Assembly: GCF_007828835.1 (NCBI RefSeq)
Contig: NZ_VIVL01000004.1
Location: 186,001-250,000, forward strand
Direction: 5' to 3'
Length of the DNA stretch: 64,000 bases
Origin: Variovorax beijingensis
GTDB lineage: Bacteria > Pseudomonadota > Gammaproteobacteria > Burkholderiales > Burkholderiaceae_C
The first letter of the stretch is position 1. Each line of letters opens with the position of its first letter. Positions 8,370 through 18,341 of the stretch are shown one piece after another. A program made the translations under genes and the position numbers. Below the pieces are notes generated by a model. The model was not told the DNA's origin and ran no database searches. It saw only the letters and a list, made by a program, of their open reading frames with translations.

Positions 8370-9188
8370 GTGAACATCGAGCTGCGGTCGGCGTCCGGCC
8401 GGCACCCGGCGGCCCCCGCCGCGGCGCCGCCCGCGCTGCGGGCGCTGGACCTGCGCGTGGCGGCGGGCGAGCAGGCCGCGGTGATCGGCCCTTCGGGCGC
8501 CGGCAAGACTACGCTGCTGCACCTGATGGCCTGCGCGCTCGCGCCCGCGGCCGGCAGCATCGAACTCGACGGCCGCGATCCGTGGCGGCTGCCCCGGCGC
8601 GAACTGCAGCGCCTGCGCGGCCGGCTGTTCCTGGCGCCCCAGGTGCCGCCGCTGCCGCCGCGCCAGCGCGTGGTGACCGCGGTGCTGGCCGGCCGGCTGC
8701 CACGCATCGGGCTGTGGCAGGCGCTGCGCAGCCTGTTCTATCCGACCGGCATCGCGCAGGCCGACGCCGCGCTTGCGCGCTTCGACATGGCGGACAAGCT
8801 CTTCGCGCGCGTGGACCGCCTCTCCGGCGGCGAGCGGCAGCGCGTGGGACTGGCGCGCGGCCTGCTGTCCGAGGCGCAATTGGTGCTCGTCGACGAGCCC
8901 TTGTCGGCGCTGGACCCGGCCCGCGCCGGACAGGCGCTGGACACCCTCACGCAGTGGGCGCGCGACAGCGGAGCGACGCTCGTGGCCACCCTGCACGACG
9001 TGCCGCTCGCGCTGCAGCACTTTCCGCGCATCATCGGCCTGCGCGACGGGTTGCTGGCCTTCGATCTGCCCACCGCGCAGGTGACACCAGCCTTGCTGCG
9101 CGAGCTTTATGCGCAGGAGCCGGCGCAGGCCGGTGTCCTTGACGAGGGCCCGGCCGAAGCGGCGCCTGTCGTGATGCACTGCCGCTGA
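8370..9188 (+). CDS. ABC transporter ATP-binding protein (PhnC-like)
   Basis: A 272-residue ATPase of the importer. It has Walker A GPSGAGKTT (near residue 42), signature LSGGERQRVGLARG, Walker B LVLVDEPLSALDP and the switch His in ATLHDV. The start is GTG 8370, 25 bp after the receptor gene, with GGAG in CAGGAGCGAAG upstream. The gene lies 2 bp before the first permease. The fold is that of phosphonate/phosphate-type ATPases; selenate is suggested only by the location beside the sen genes. Confidence 0.87.
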   Translation: MNIELRSASGRHPAAPAAAPPALRALDLRVAAGEQAAVIGPSGAGKTTLLHLMACALAPAAGSIELDGRDPWRLPRRELQRLRGRLFLAPQVPPLPPRQRVVTAVLAGRLPRIGLWQALRSLFYPTGIAQADAALARFDMADKLFARVDRLSGGERQRVGLARGLLSEAQLVLVDEPLSALDPARAGQALDTLTQWARDSGATLVATLHDVPLALQHFPRIIGLRDGLLAFDLPTAQVTPALLRELYAQEPAQAGVLDEGPAEAAPVVMHCR

Positions 9189-9190
9189 GC

Positions 9191-10030
9191 ATGGCCGCCG
9201 TTCCATCACGCACGACACCGGCGCAGCGCGACCCCGCCTGGGCGCACCGCGTGTTCTGGCTGCTGGCCGCGGCCGTGGTGCTGTGGCCGATGCTCGTGCT
9301 GACCGAATTCAAGCCCTGGCTGCTGCTGGCGCCCGGCAGCCTGGAGCCGGCGCTGCAGTTTCTGGCCGGCTTCGTGCCGCCGCGCATGGACGCGGAGTTC
9401 CTGGCGCTGGTGGCGCGGGAAACCTGGCGCACCGTGGCCATCGCGACGGCCGGGCTCACGCTGGCGATGGTGCTGGCCGTTCCGCTCACGCTGCTGTCCG
9501 TGCGCTCGCTCTCGATCTCCGGGCTGGCCGGCCGCATGGCGGCGTTGCCGGCGGTGCTGCGCTTTTCGGTGCGCGGCCTGCTGATCGTGCTGCGCAGCGT
9601 GCCGGAACTCATCTGGGCGCTGGTGTTCGTGCGCGTGGTCGGCCTGGGCGTCACGGCCGGCGTGCTGGCCATCGCGCTGACCTATGCCGGCATGCTGGGC
9701 AAGGTCTACGGAGAGATCCTGGAGAGTGGCGATGCCCATCCGACCGAGACGCTGCTGCGCAACGGCGCCGGCCGCATCCAGGCCTTTTTCTACGGACTGC
9801 TGCCGCAGAACGCGGCTGAGCTCATCAGCTACACCGTCTACCGCTGGGAGTGCGCCATCCGCTCGTCCGCCGTCCTCGGCTTCGTGGGCGCGGGCGGGCT
9901 CGGCCAGCAGATGGATGCGTCGATGAAGATGTTCAATGGCGCCGAGGTCAGCACCATGCTGCTGGTGTTCGTGCTGCTGGTCGCCGCCACCGACCGATTG
10001 AGCGCCTGGCTGCGGCGCGCCCTGGCCTGA
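9191..10030 (+). CDS. ABC transporter permease (PhnE-like), first subunit
   Basis: A 279-residue inner-membrane protein with an N-terminal anchor (residues 17-36) and several further hydrophobic segments. The coupling-helix region has YTVYRWECAIRSSAVLGFVGAGGLG, split here as YTVYRWECAI and the GAGGLGQQMD loop, characteristic of the PhnE family. It is spaced 2 bp from the ATPase gene and 10 bp from a second permease, so the pore is probably a heterodimer. Confidence 0.85.
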   Translation: MAAVPSRTTPAQRDPAWAHRVFWLLAAAVVLWPMLVLTEFKPWLLLAPGSLEPALQFLAGFVPPRMDAEFLALVARETWRTVAIATAGLTLAMVLAVPLTLLSVRSLSISGLAGRMAALPAVLRFSVRGLLIVLRSVPELIWALVFVRVVGLGVTAGVLAIALTYAGMLGKVYGEILESGDAHPTETLLRNGAGRIQAFFYGLLPQNAAELISYTVYRWECAIRSSAVLGFVGAGGLGQQMDASMKMFNGAEVSTMLLVFVLLVAATDRLSAWLRRALA

Positions 10031-10040
10031 GAGCCTCGCC

Positions 10041-10880
10041 ATGCCGGAGATCGAATCGAAACCACGCGCCGCCAACGAGGTCTACCGGCTGCCGCCGCCG
10101 CTGTTCGACGCGCGCTGCCGCGCCTGCTGGATGGTCGTTGCCATGGTGGCACTGGTTGTCGCGAGCTTCTGGTCGCTCGACCTGCAGTGGGCGCGTTTCT
10201 TCTCGATCGATTCGCTGGCCCGCATGGGCCGCTTCGCCGGCGAACTCGCGAAGCCGGCCCTTGGCGCGGCCTTCCTGCAGAAGCTGCTGCCGGCCGCGCT
10301 CGAGACGCTGGCGATGTCGGTCGTCGGCACCTTGCTGGCCGTGGCGGCCGGCCTGCTGCTCGCACTGCCCGCGAGCAAGCTGCACGCCGGCGATCCGGCG
10401 CGCTGGCGCGGCCCGACGCGGCTGCTGCTCAATGCCTTGCGCAGCGTGCCGGAACTGATGTGGGCCGCGCTGCTGCTGATTGCCGCCGGCCTCGGGCCCT
10501 TCGCGGGCACGCTGGCGCTGGCGGTGCACACCTCCGGCGTGCTGGGCCGCCTGTTCCCCGAGAGCATCGAGAACGCGGCGCAGGGCCCCGCCTTTGCGCT
10601 GCGCGTGCGCGGCGTGCCGGAAGGGCGGGTGTTCCTTTATGCGACGCTGCCGCAGGTGCTGCCGCAGCTGATGAGCTATGCGCTCTACCGGTGGGAGAAC
10701 AACATCCGCGCCGCGGCCGTGCTGGGCGTGGTCGGCGCCGGCGGGCTGGGCCAGATGCTGGCCTTCCACCTGGGGCTGTTCCAGATGCGCCAGACCAGCG
10801 CGGTGCTGCTGGCGATGATCGTGCTGGTCGCCCTGGTGGATGCCGCGAGCTACGTCGCGCGGCGCCTGATGGGTCGGTGA
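10041..10880 (+). CDS. ABC transporter permease (PhnE-like), second subunit
   Basis: A 279-residue membrane protein homologous to the preceding permease, with matching LRSVPELMWAALLL, YALYRWENNIRAA and GAGGLGQML stretches. The two likely arose by duplication. An N-terminal membrane segment lies at about residues 30-48 and more span the centre. It closes the transporter cluster; dusA begins 51 bp later and is probably a separate unit. Confidence 0.85.
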   Translation: MPEIESKPRAANEVYRLPPPLFDARCRACWMVVAMVALVVASFWSLDLQWARFFSIDSLARMGRFAGELAKPALGAAFLQKLLPAALETLAMSVVGTLLAVAAGLLLALPASKLHAGDPARWRGPTRLLLNALRSVPELMWAALLLIAAGLGPFAGTLALAVHTSGVLGRLFPESIENAAQGPAFALRVRGVPEGRVFLYATLPQVLPQLMSYALYRWENNIRAAAVLGVVGAGGLGQMLAFHLGLFQMRQTSAVLLAMIVLVALVDAASYVARRLMGR

Positions 10881-10931
10881 GCCGCGCCCGGGCGGCCGCT
10901 GCATGAGAAACTACAGCGGAAGGCCCTCTGT

Positions 10932-11933
10932 ATGAACGAAAGCGCCAAGCTGTTGAACTTGAAAGAAAAAGTCGTTTCGGTTGCACCGATGATGGACTGG
11001 ACGGATCGCCATTGCCGTTACTTCCATCGCCTGATGTCGCGCCACGCGCTGCTCTACACCGAGATGGTGACCACCGGCGCGCTGGTGCATGGCGACGTTC
11101 CCCGGCACCTGCGCTTCAACGAGGAAGAGCACCCCGTGGCCTTGCAGCTGGGCGGCAGCGAGCCGGCCGACCTCGCGCATTGCGCCAGGCTCGGCGAGGA
11201 GTGGGGCTACGACGAGATCAACCTCAACTGCGGCTGTCCCAGCGAGCGCGTGCAGCGCGGCGCCTTCGGTGCCTGCCTGATGGCCGAGCCGGTGCTGGTG
11301 GCCGACTGCGTGAAGGCCATGGTCGACGCCACCCGCCTGCCCGTCACGGTCAAGCACCGCATCGGCATCGACAAGATCGAGAGCTACGAATTCGTGCGCG
11401 ACTTTGTCGGCGCGGTGAGCGAGGCCGGCTGCAAGAGCTTCATCGTGCATGCGCGCAATGCCTGGCTGCAGGGCCTGAGCCCGAAGCAGAACCGCGAGAT
11501 TCCGCCGCTGCGCTACGAGCTCGTGCACCGCCTGAAGCACGAGTTTCCGGAGCTGGACTTCTCGATCAATGGCGGCATCTCGGCCAACGCGCAGGTGCAT
11601 GAGCACCTGCGGCTGCTCGACGGCGTGATGGTAGGCCGCGAGGCCTACCACAACCCCTGGTGGCTGGCCGAATGGGACGCGGAGTTCTACGGCGCCGCAC
11701 CGCAGCCGCTCACGCGCGAGGACGTGGAATCGCTCATGTGCGACTACATGGTCCGCGAGGCGGCCGAACACGGCACGCAGTGGTCGTCGATCGCGCGGCA
11801 CATGCTGGGCCTGCGCAACGGCCTGCCCGGCGCGCGCCGCTGGCGCCAGGTCTGGAGCGACCATCGGCTCAAGACGCGCTCGCCGCACGAGGTGATGGCG
11901 CTCGCGCACGAACCCGCGGCGCAGGAGGCCTGA
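10932..11933 (+). CDS. dusA: tRNA-dihydrouridine synthase A
   Basis: A 333-residue flavoenzyme that reduces uridines 20 and 20a in the tRNA D-loop with NADPH. The TIM-barrel start VAPMMDWTDRHCRY binds FMN. NLNCGCPSERV carries the catalytic Cys, KHRIGID and the INGGI and VMVGREAY motifs bind flavin phosphate, and the long R(N)AWLQGLSPKQNR insert is typical of the DusA subgroup. GGAAGG precedes ATG 10932. It is convergent with the dioxygenase gene, 12 bp apart. Confidence 0.95.
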   Translation: MNESAKLLNLKEKVVSVAPMMDWTDRHCRYFHRLMSRHALLYTEMVTTGALVHGDVPRHLRFNEEEHPVALQLGGSEPADLAHCARLGEEWGYDEINLNCGCPSERVQRGAFGACLMAEPVLVADCVKAMVDATRLPVTVKHRIGIDKIESYEFVRDFVGAVSEAGCKSFIVHARNAWLQGLSPKQNREIPPLRYELVHRLKHEFPELDFSINGGISANAQVHEHLRLLDGVMVGREAYHNPWWLAEWDAEFYGAAPQPLTREDVESLMCDYMVREAAEHGTQWSSIARHMLGLRNGLPGARRWRQVWSDHRLKTRSPHEVMALAHEPAAQEA

Positions 11934-11945
11934 AGCCGGGCGGCG

Positions 11946-12824
11946 TCAAGCCGCCATCAGCGTGGCATCCGGCACGTCCTCGATGGTGGTGCGGCGCAGC
12001 TCGCGGCGCTCGCCGATGTCGTAGCGCCGGCCGCGATGCAGGGTGCTGCGGTTGTCCCACATCACGAGGTCGCCCACCTGCCATTCGTGCGTGTAGACGA
12101 ACTCGCGGCGGGTCGCATGCTCGAGCAGGTCCGAAAGGAACATGCGCCCCTCGGCCACCGGCCAGCCGATGATCTCGCGCGCATGCACGCCCACGAACAG
12201 CAGCTTGCGCCCCGAGCCCGGATGTGTCTGCGCGAGTGGCCACACGGCGGGTGGAATGGCTTTCTTCTGGTCGTCGGTGTAGGCCTCGTCGCCCAGCAGG
12301 ATGCGGGTATGCAGCGCATAGTGCTCGGCGCACAGGCCTTCGATCTCCGACCGGGTGCGCTCGGACAGCGCGTCGTAGGCGGCGCGAAGATCCGCGAACT
12401 CGGTGTTGCCGCCCCAGCTCGGCAGCACCAGCGCATGCAGCATCGAATAGGCGGCGCGCGGGTTCTGGAAGGAGCTGTCGCTGTGCCAGAGCTGGTTGGC
12501 GAAGTTCGACAGGTTCTTGGGCGAATCGCGGCGAGCCACCTTGCCTTCTGCATCGACGTTCGAGATGTCGATCAGCCGTTCGTCCTCCAGCCGCTCGGGG
12601 CGTTTGAAGACCTTCTTCAGGCCCAGGTCGAGCGGGCCGAACGACTTGGCGAAATCGATCTGCTGCCGGCCTGTGAGCGGCTGTCCGCGCCACACCAGCA
12701 CGGCATATCGGTTCATGGCCGCGTTGATCTGCTTTACCTCGGAGGGCGACAGCGGCTGCGTGATGTCGATGCCGCGCGCCTCGGCGGCGAAGAGCGGGTG
12801 CAAGGGGGTGAGTTCAAGGGACAT
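11946..12824 (-). CDS. TauD/TfdA family Fe(II)/2-oxoglutarate dioxygenase
   Basis: A 292-residue oxygenase. The metal triad is seen as WHSDSSF (His and Asp) and the distal His in STLHRGRRYD, with a following Arg for 2-oxoglutarate. The region GLKKVFKRPERL and TLHRGRRYDIGERRELRR look closest to TfdA-like 2,4-D or chlorophenoxyacetate oxygenases, but substrate cannot be read from this. The start is ATG 12824; TTG 12839 is possible and neither has a strong ribosome site. It lies downstream of a Bug receptor gene, 37 bp away, probably one unit. Confidence 0.85.
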   Translation of the reverse strand: MSLELTPLHPLFAAEARGIDITQPLSPSEVKQINAAMNRYAVLVWRGQPLTGRQQIDFAKSFGPLDLGLKKVFKRPERLEDERLIDISNVDAEGKVARRDSPKNLSNFANQLWHSDSSFQNPRAAYSMLHALVLPSWGGNTEFADLRAAYDALSERTRSEIEGLCAEHYALHTRILLGDEAYTDDQKKAIPPAVWPLAQTHPGSGRKLLFVGVHAREIIGWPVAEGRMFLSDLLEHATRREFVYTHEWQVGDLVMWDNRSTLHRGRRYDIGERRELRRTTIEDVPDATLMAA

Positions 12825-12861
12825 GAGCGGTCTTGCCAATGACGATGGGAAATGGCGAGGC

Positions 12862-13866
12862 CTATTCGGCCTGGATGCCGGCTTCGGCGATCACGCGCGA
12901 CCAGCGCTTCATCTCGCTCTGGACGAACGCGTCGAACTGCGCGGGCGTGGAAGCCACCACTTCCATGCCCTGTTCCTCGACACGGTGGCGCATCTCGGGG
13001 TCGCGCAGCACTTTTGCGGTGTCGGCCTGGATCTTCGCGACCACCGCCGGCGGCGTGGCGCGCGGCGCGACGAAGCCGAGCAGCGCGCTCACATGGAATC
13101 CCGGCAGGGTTTCGGCCACGGTCGGATAGCCGTAGCCCGGAAGCCGCTTCTCGCCGAGCGTGGCGATCATCTTCATCCGGCCCGCCTTGACGTACGGCAG
13201 CACCGAGAGAAAGGGGTCGAACACGAGGTCGAGGCGCCCGCCCAGCAGTTCGGTGTGCGCCGGCGCGCTGCCCTTGAAGGGCGCGTGCAGCATGTCGAAA
13301 CCCGCTTCGCGCTTGAGCAGTTCAGCACCCAGGTGCGTGGTGCTGCCGGCGCCGGGCGTGCCGTAGCTGAGCTTGCCCGGGTTCTTCTTTGCGTAGGCGA
13401 CGAGTTCGGCCAGCGTGCTGAAGGGCGCGTCGGGCCGCGCGACGATCGCGAGCTGCAGGTTGGCGATCTGCGTGATGCCCGCCAGGTCTTTCACCGTGTC
13501 GTAGGGCAAGCTCTTGCGCAGCGAGGGATTGACCGCGAAGGACGAGTTCACCATGCCGAAGGTCAGCCCGTCGGCCGGGGCCTTGGCGACGAAGTCGACG
13601 CCGATGGCCGTGCCGGCCCCCGGCTTGTAGTCGACGAGCACCGGCTGGCCCCACATCTCCTGCAGCTTGAGCGAGATCAGGCGCGCGACCGTGTCGGTGG
13701 GCCCGCCGGGCGCAAAGGGGACGATGAGCTTGACGGGGGCCTTGGGATAGTCGCCCGCGCCACCCGCGCTTGCAGATGGGGCGGCGGCCGAAAACCCCGA
13801 CAGCGCCAGGCCGCTTCCCGCCAGCAGCAGCAGGCGGCGGTCCTGCGATGGGAGAGGGGGCTTCAT
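12862..13866 (-). CDS. Bug-family tripartite tricarboxylate transporter receptor (TctC-like)
   Basis: A 334-residue periplasmic solute-binding protein with a twin-arginine-like or Sec signal region (QDRRLLLLAGSGLALSGFSAAAPSASA). The mature protein begins with the Bug hallmark YPKAPVKLIVPFAPGGPTD, and later SYGTPGAGSTTHLGAELL. Such receptors are greatly expanded in betaproteobacteria and often lack cognate TctAB membrane genes, as here. Its location between a dioxygenase gene and a divergent IclR regulator suggests uptake of an aromatic or organic acid used by the dioxygenase. Confidence 0.88.
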   Translation of the reverse strand: MKPPLPSQDRRLLLLAGSGLALSGFSAAAPSASAGGAGDYPKAPVKLIVPFAPGGPTDTVARLISLKLQEMWGQPVLVDYKPGAGTAIGVDFVAKAPADGLTFGMVNSSFAVNPSLRKSLPYDTVKDLAGITQIANLQLAIVARPDAPFSTLAELVAYAKKNPGKLSYGTPGAGSTTHLGAELLKREAGFDMLHAPFKGSAPAHTELLGGRLDLVFDPFLSVLPYVKAGRMKMIATLGEKRLPGYGYPTVAETLPGFHVSALLGFVAPRATPPAVVAKIQADTAKVLRDPEMRHRVEEQGMEVVASTPAQFDAFVQSEMKRWSRVIAEAGIQAE

Positions 13867-13905
13867 CCTGGATGCTTCGTGCCTTGTTCTTCTGTATAAA
13901 TGAAA

Positions 13906-13923
13906 CATTGTTCCGAAATAATG
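13906..13923. promoter_or_regulatory. Candidate IclR operator
   Basis: The 18-bp imperfect palindrome CATTGTTCCGAAATAATG (14 of 18 positions symmetric) lies 40 bp upstream of the Bug receptor start and 75 bp upstream of the iclR start. IclR-type regulators usually bind such sites in the divergent promoter they control. Confidence 0.45.
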
Positions 13924-13998
13924 ATTCCCGAGCACCGGCACGTCAACCGTTTTTTGCTGAAGAATGAACGAACATCAAAAAAATAAGGGTTTGGATAC

Positions 13999-14784
13999 AT
14001 GAATGACGCGATTGGCGGCAAAGAAGAGGTCAGCGCGCTTGCCAGGGGGCTGGCCTTGCTCAAGGTCATCGGAATGGCAGCCGCACCCATCAGCAATCGC
14101 GACCTCGCCGAGACCACCGGCATCCCCAAGGCCACCGTGTCCCGCCTCACGGCCACGCTCGTCGGCGCGGGCTACCTGAAGCAGTCGCAGGACAGCGACC
14201 GCTTCAGCCTCGGGCCGGCGCTGCTCGACATGAGCAGCCGCTACCTTCGCCATTTCGATTTGCGGACGGTGGCCCGGCCACATCTTGCGGAACTGTCCGA
14301 ATTTGCCGGGGCCAGCGTCCACATGGGCGTTCGCGACGAACTCGACATGCTCGTCATCGATTCGCTGCGCCCCCGCTCCGCGCTGATCAGTTCGCGCATC
14401 GAAGTGGGCTCGCGCATGACCATCGCCACCTCGGCCGCAGGCCGCGCCTACCTCGGCGCGCTACCCGCTGCCGAGCAGGCCGAGGTGCTCGACCAGATCC
14501 GCCTGGAGAGCGGGGAGAACTGGCCCTCGATCGAACCGCGCCTGACGGCCGGGCTCGACGAATACGCGCGCCTGGGCTATTGCAGCTCGTTCGGCGAGTG
14601 GCATCCGCACATCCACGCCCTGGGCTTCGCGCTCAAGGGCCCGCGCGGCGAGCGCTACGGCGTGAGTTGCGGCGGCCCCGCCTACCTGCTGCCCAAGGAC
14701 GTCATGCTCGGCCGCGTGGCTCCCAGGCTGCTGGAAATCGCCCAGCGAATCTCCCGGGAAACCGGAACCGTCAGCACCGACTGA
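13999..14784 (+). CDS. IclR-family transcriptional regulator
   Basis: A 261-residue regulator with a winged helix at the N-terminus (ISNRDLAETTGIPKATVSRLTATL) and the C-terminal IclR effector domain (RPHLAELSEFAGASVHMGV, TSAAGRAYLGALP). It is transcribed away from the Bug receptor and dioxygenase genes, the classic layout for a pathway regulator. The ligand cannot be inferred from sequence. Upstream of ATG 13999 the DNA is AT-rich for this genome. Confidence 0.9.
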   Translation: MNDAIGGKEEVSALARGLALLKVIGMAAAPISNRDLAETTGIPKATVSRLTATLVGAGYLKQSQDSDRFSLGPALLDMSSRYLRHFDLRTVARPHLAELSEFAGASVHMGVRDELDMLVIDSLRPRSALISSRIEVGSRMTIATSAAGRAYLGALPAAEQAEVLDQIRLESGENWPSIEPRLTAGLDEYARLGYCSSFGEWHPHIHALGFALKGPRGERYGVSCGGPAYLLPKDVMLGRVAPRLLEIAQRISRETGTVSTD

Positions 14785-14820
14785 CGCCGCAGCGCCCCGA
14801 ATCCCCGGATTTGTTCGTGA

Positions 14821-14857
14821 AACACCGGGGATCCGGCTCCGCCGGTCCCCTGGTGTT
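14821..14857. terminator. Long stem-loop between convergent iclR and gntR genes
   Basis: Two 17-base arms (14821-14837 and 14841-14857) pair at 15 positions including one G-T, around a 3-base loop. There is no long T-run, so this is either a factor-assisted bidirectional terminator or a dispersed palindromic repeat. A second, smaller hairpin follows at about 14882-14899. The rest of the 132-bp gap shows nothing else. Confidence 0.5.
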
Positions 14858-14916
14858 GCCTCCGGAAGGGTGGGAAGGCGCGCGCGACACGAAGTGCGCG
14901 AAGACTGGGGGAGAGC

Positions 14917-15564
14917 CTAATTAGCGGCTTCAAGGCCGTTCTTGAAGTGCTCGCGCATCCGCGCCATCGCTGCCGCGGCATCCCGCGCCTCGATGGCCGC
15001 CATCACCGACCGGTGTTCCGCGAGCGATTCCGCGATGCGCCCCGCCTTCAGCAGCGAGTTGTGCCGGTTGAGCTTCATCACCTTGCGCAGGTCGGCCACC
15101 ATCTGGTCGCGCCATTTGTTGTTCGCAATGGCCAGGAGGCGCATGTGGAAGCGCTCGTTGACCGCAAAGAAATGCTCGCGGTCTTCCTTGCCGGGGGCGC
15201 CTGCCGCTTCGAGTTCGGCATGCAGCGCCTTGAGTTCCGCGCGCTGGGCCTCGCTCGCGCGCTCGGCCACCACGCCGGCCGCATCGCTTTCCAGCAGCGA
15301 AAGCAGGTGGTAGACGTCCGCCAGGTCCTGCTCGGACACCTCGGTGACGTAGGCGCCGCGCCGCACCTTCATCGTGACCAGGCCTTCGGCCGCCAGCACC
15401 TTCAGGGCTTCGCGCAGCGGCGTGCGGCTGATGCCGTATTCCTCGGCCAGCTTGAGTTCGTCGATCCAGCTGCCCGGCTCGAGCTCGCGGCGGAAGATCC
15501 GCTGGCGCAGCAGTTCGGCCACTTCTTCATAGAGGGCGCGCGGGGTGAGGGTGAGGGCGGACAT
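14917..15564 (-). CDS. GntR-family (FadR/FCD subfamily) transcriptional regulator
   Basis: A 215-residue regulator. Residues 1-70 form the winged helix with GISRTPLREALKVLAAEGLV; the C-terminal helical FCD domain holds likely metal or ligand residues, including the His pairs in NERFHMRLL and AEHRSVMAAI. It is transcribed divergently from methylmalonyl-CoA mutase, so it is probably the repressor of the propionyl-CoA operon. An 18-bp motif in the shared upstream region recurs before prpE. A short acyl-CoA or organic acid ligand is inferred. Confidence 0.88.
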   Translation of the reverse strand: MSALTLTPRALYEEVAELLRQRIFRRELEPGSWIDELKLAEEYGISRTPLREALKVLAAEGLVTMKVRRGAYVTEVSEQDLADVYHLLSLLESDAAGVVAERASEAQRAELKALHAELEAAGAPGKEDREHFFAVNERFHMRLLAIANNKWRDQMVADLRKVMKLNRHNSLLKAGRIAESLAEHRSVMAAIEARDAAAAMARMREHFKNGLEAAN

Positions 15565-15592
15565 GGGGCGGACTGTACCGCAAAAACGGGTT

Positions 15593-15610
15593 TGAATTAA
15601 TAATTATGGA
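15593..15610. promoter_or_regulatory. Putative propionate-regulon operator, copy 1
   Basis: On the minus strand this reads TCCATAATTATTAATTCA. A sequence identical at 17 of 18 bases occurs before prpE at 61723. It lies 29 bp from the gntR start and 82 bp before the mutase start, in a short AT-rich island. Its core ATAATTAT is a perfect palindrome. It overlaps a TTGAAT hexamer that could act as a -35 element. Confidence 0.6.
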
Positions 15611-15691
15611 TCGGTTAGACTCGCGGCCGGCTTGCAAATCCCTTGCAGGCGAATTTGCGACTACCCTGCAAGACACTGCGAAAAGCCCCTC

Positions 15692-17854
<2,163 letters not shown>

Positions 17855-17864
17855 GAAGCAGAGC

Positions 17865-18341
17865 GTGGGCGATCTCTTGTCTCGGCTGTCGCTGCAGCCG
17901 GTGGAATCCAGCGATTTCGAGGCCATGCTGGCCCTGCGCGTCGATGCGATGCGTCCCAGCCTGGAGCGCGTGGGGCGCTTCGATCCCGCGCGCTCGCGCG
18001 AACGGCTGCAGGCCGGTTTCGTCGTGCCCTTCATGCATCACATCGTGCTCGACGGCGACCGGCGCGTTGGCTTCGTCACGCTCAAGCCCGAGGGCACCGA
18101 CGCCCTTCGGCTCGACCACCTTTACCTGCGCACGGGCTTCCAGGGCCTGGGCATCGGCGAATGGGTGCTCGAGTGGGCCAAGGCGCAGGCGCGCCAGCAG
18201 CAACTGGACATCAAGCTCACCGCGCTCGTACAGAGCGACGCCAACCGCTTCTACCTGCGCCATGGCTTCGTGCTCGAAGGCGAGGAGGGCGTCGACCTGC
18301 ACTACCGCTGGCGTGTGTCGTCCCCGGAGGGCGCGTGCTGA
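17865..18341 (+). CDS. GNAT-family N-acetyltransferase
   Basis: A 158-residue acetyltransferase. The acetyl-CoA loop is [15 protein letters not shown], preceded by the strand [12 protein letters not shown] and followed by [13 protein letters not shown]. The start is GTG 17865, 10 bp after the mutase, and the end overlaps meaB by 7 bp, so it is embedded in the operon. Its substrate is unknown. Its place between mutase and MeaB raises the possibility that it acts on an operon product or a small metabolite, but nothing in the sequence decides this. Confidence 0.88.
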   Translation: MGDLLSRLSLQPVESSDFEAMLALRVDAMRPSLERVGRFDPARSRERLQAGFVVPFMHHIVLDGDRRVGFVTLKPEGTDALRLDHLYLRTGFQGLGIGEWVLEWAKAQARQQQLDIKLTALVQSDANRFYLRHGFVLEGEEGVDLHYRWRVSSPEGAC

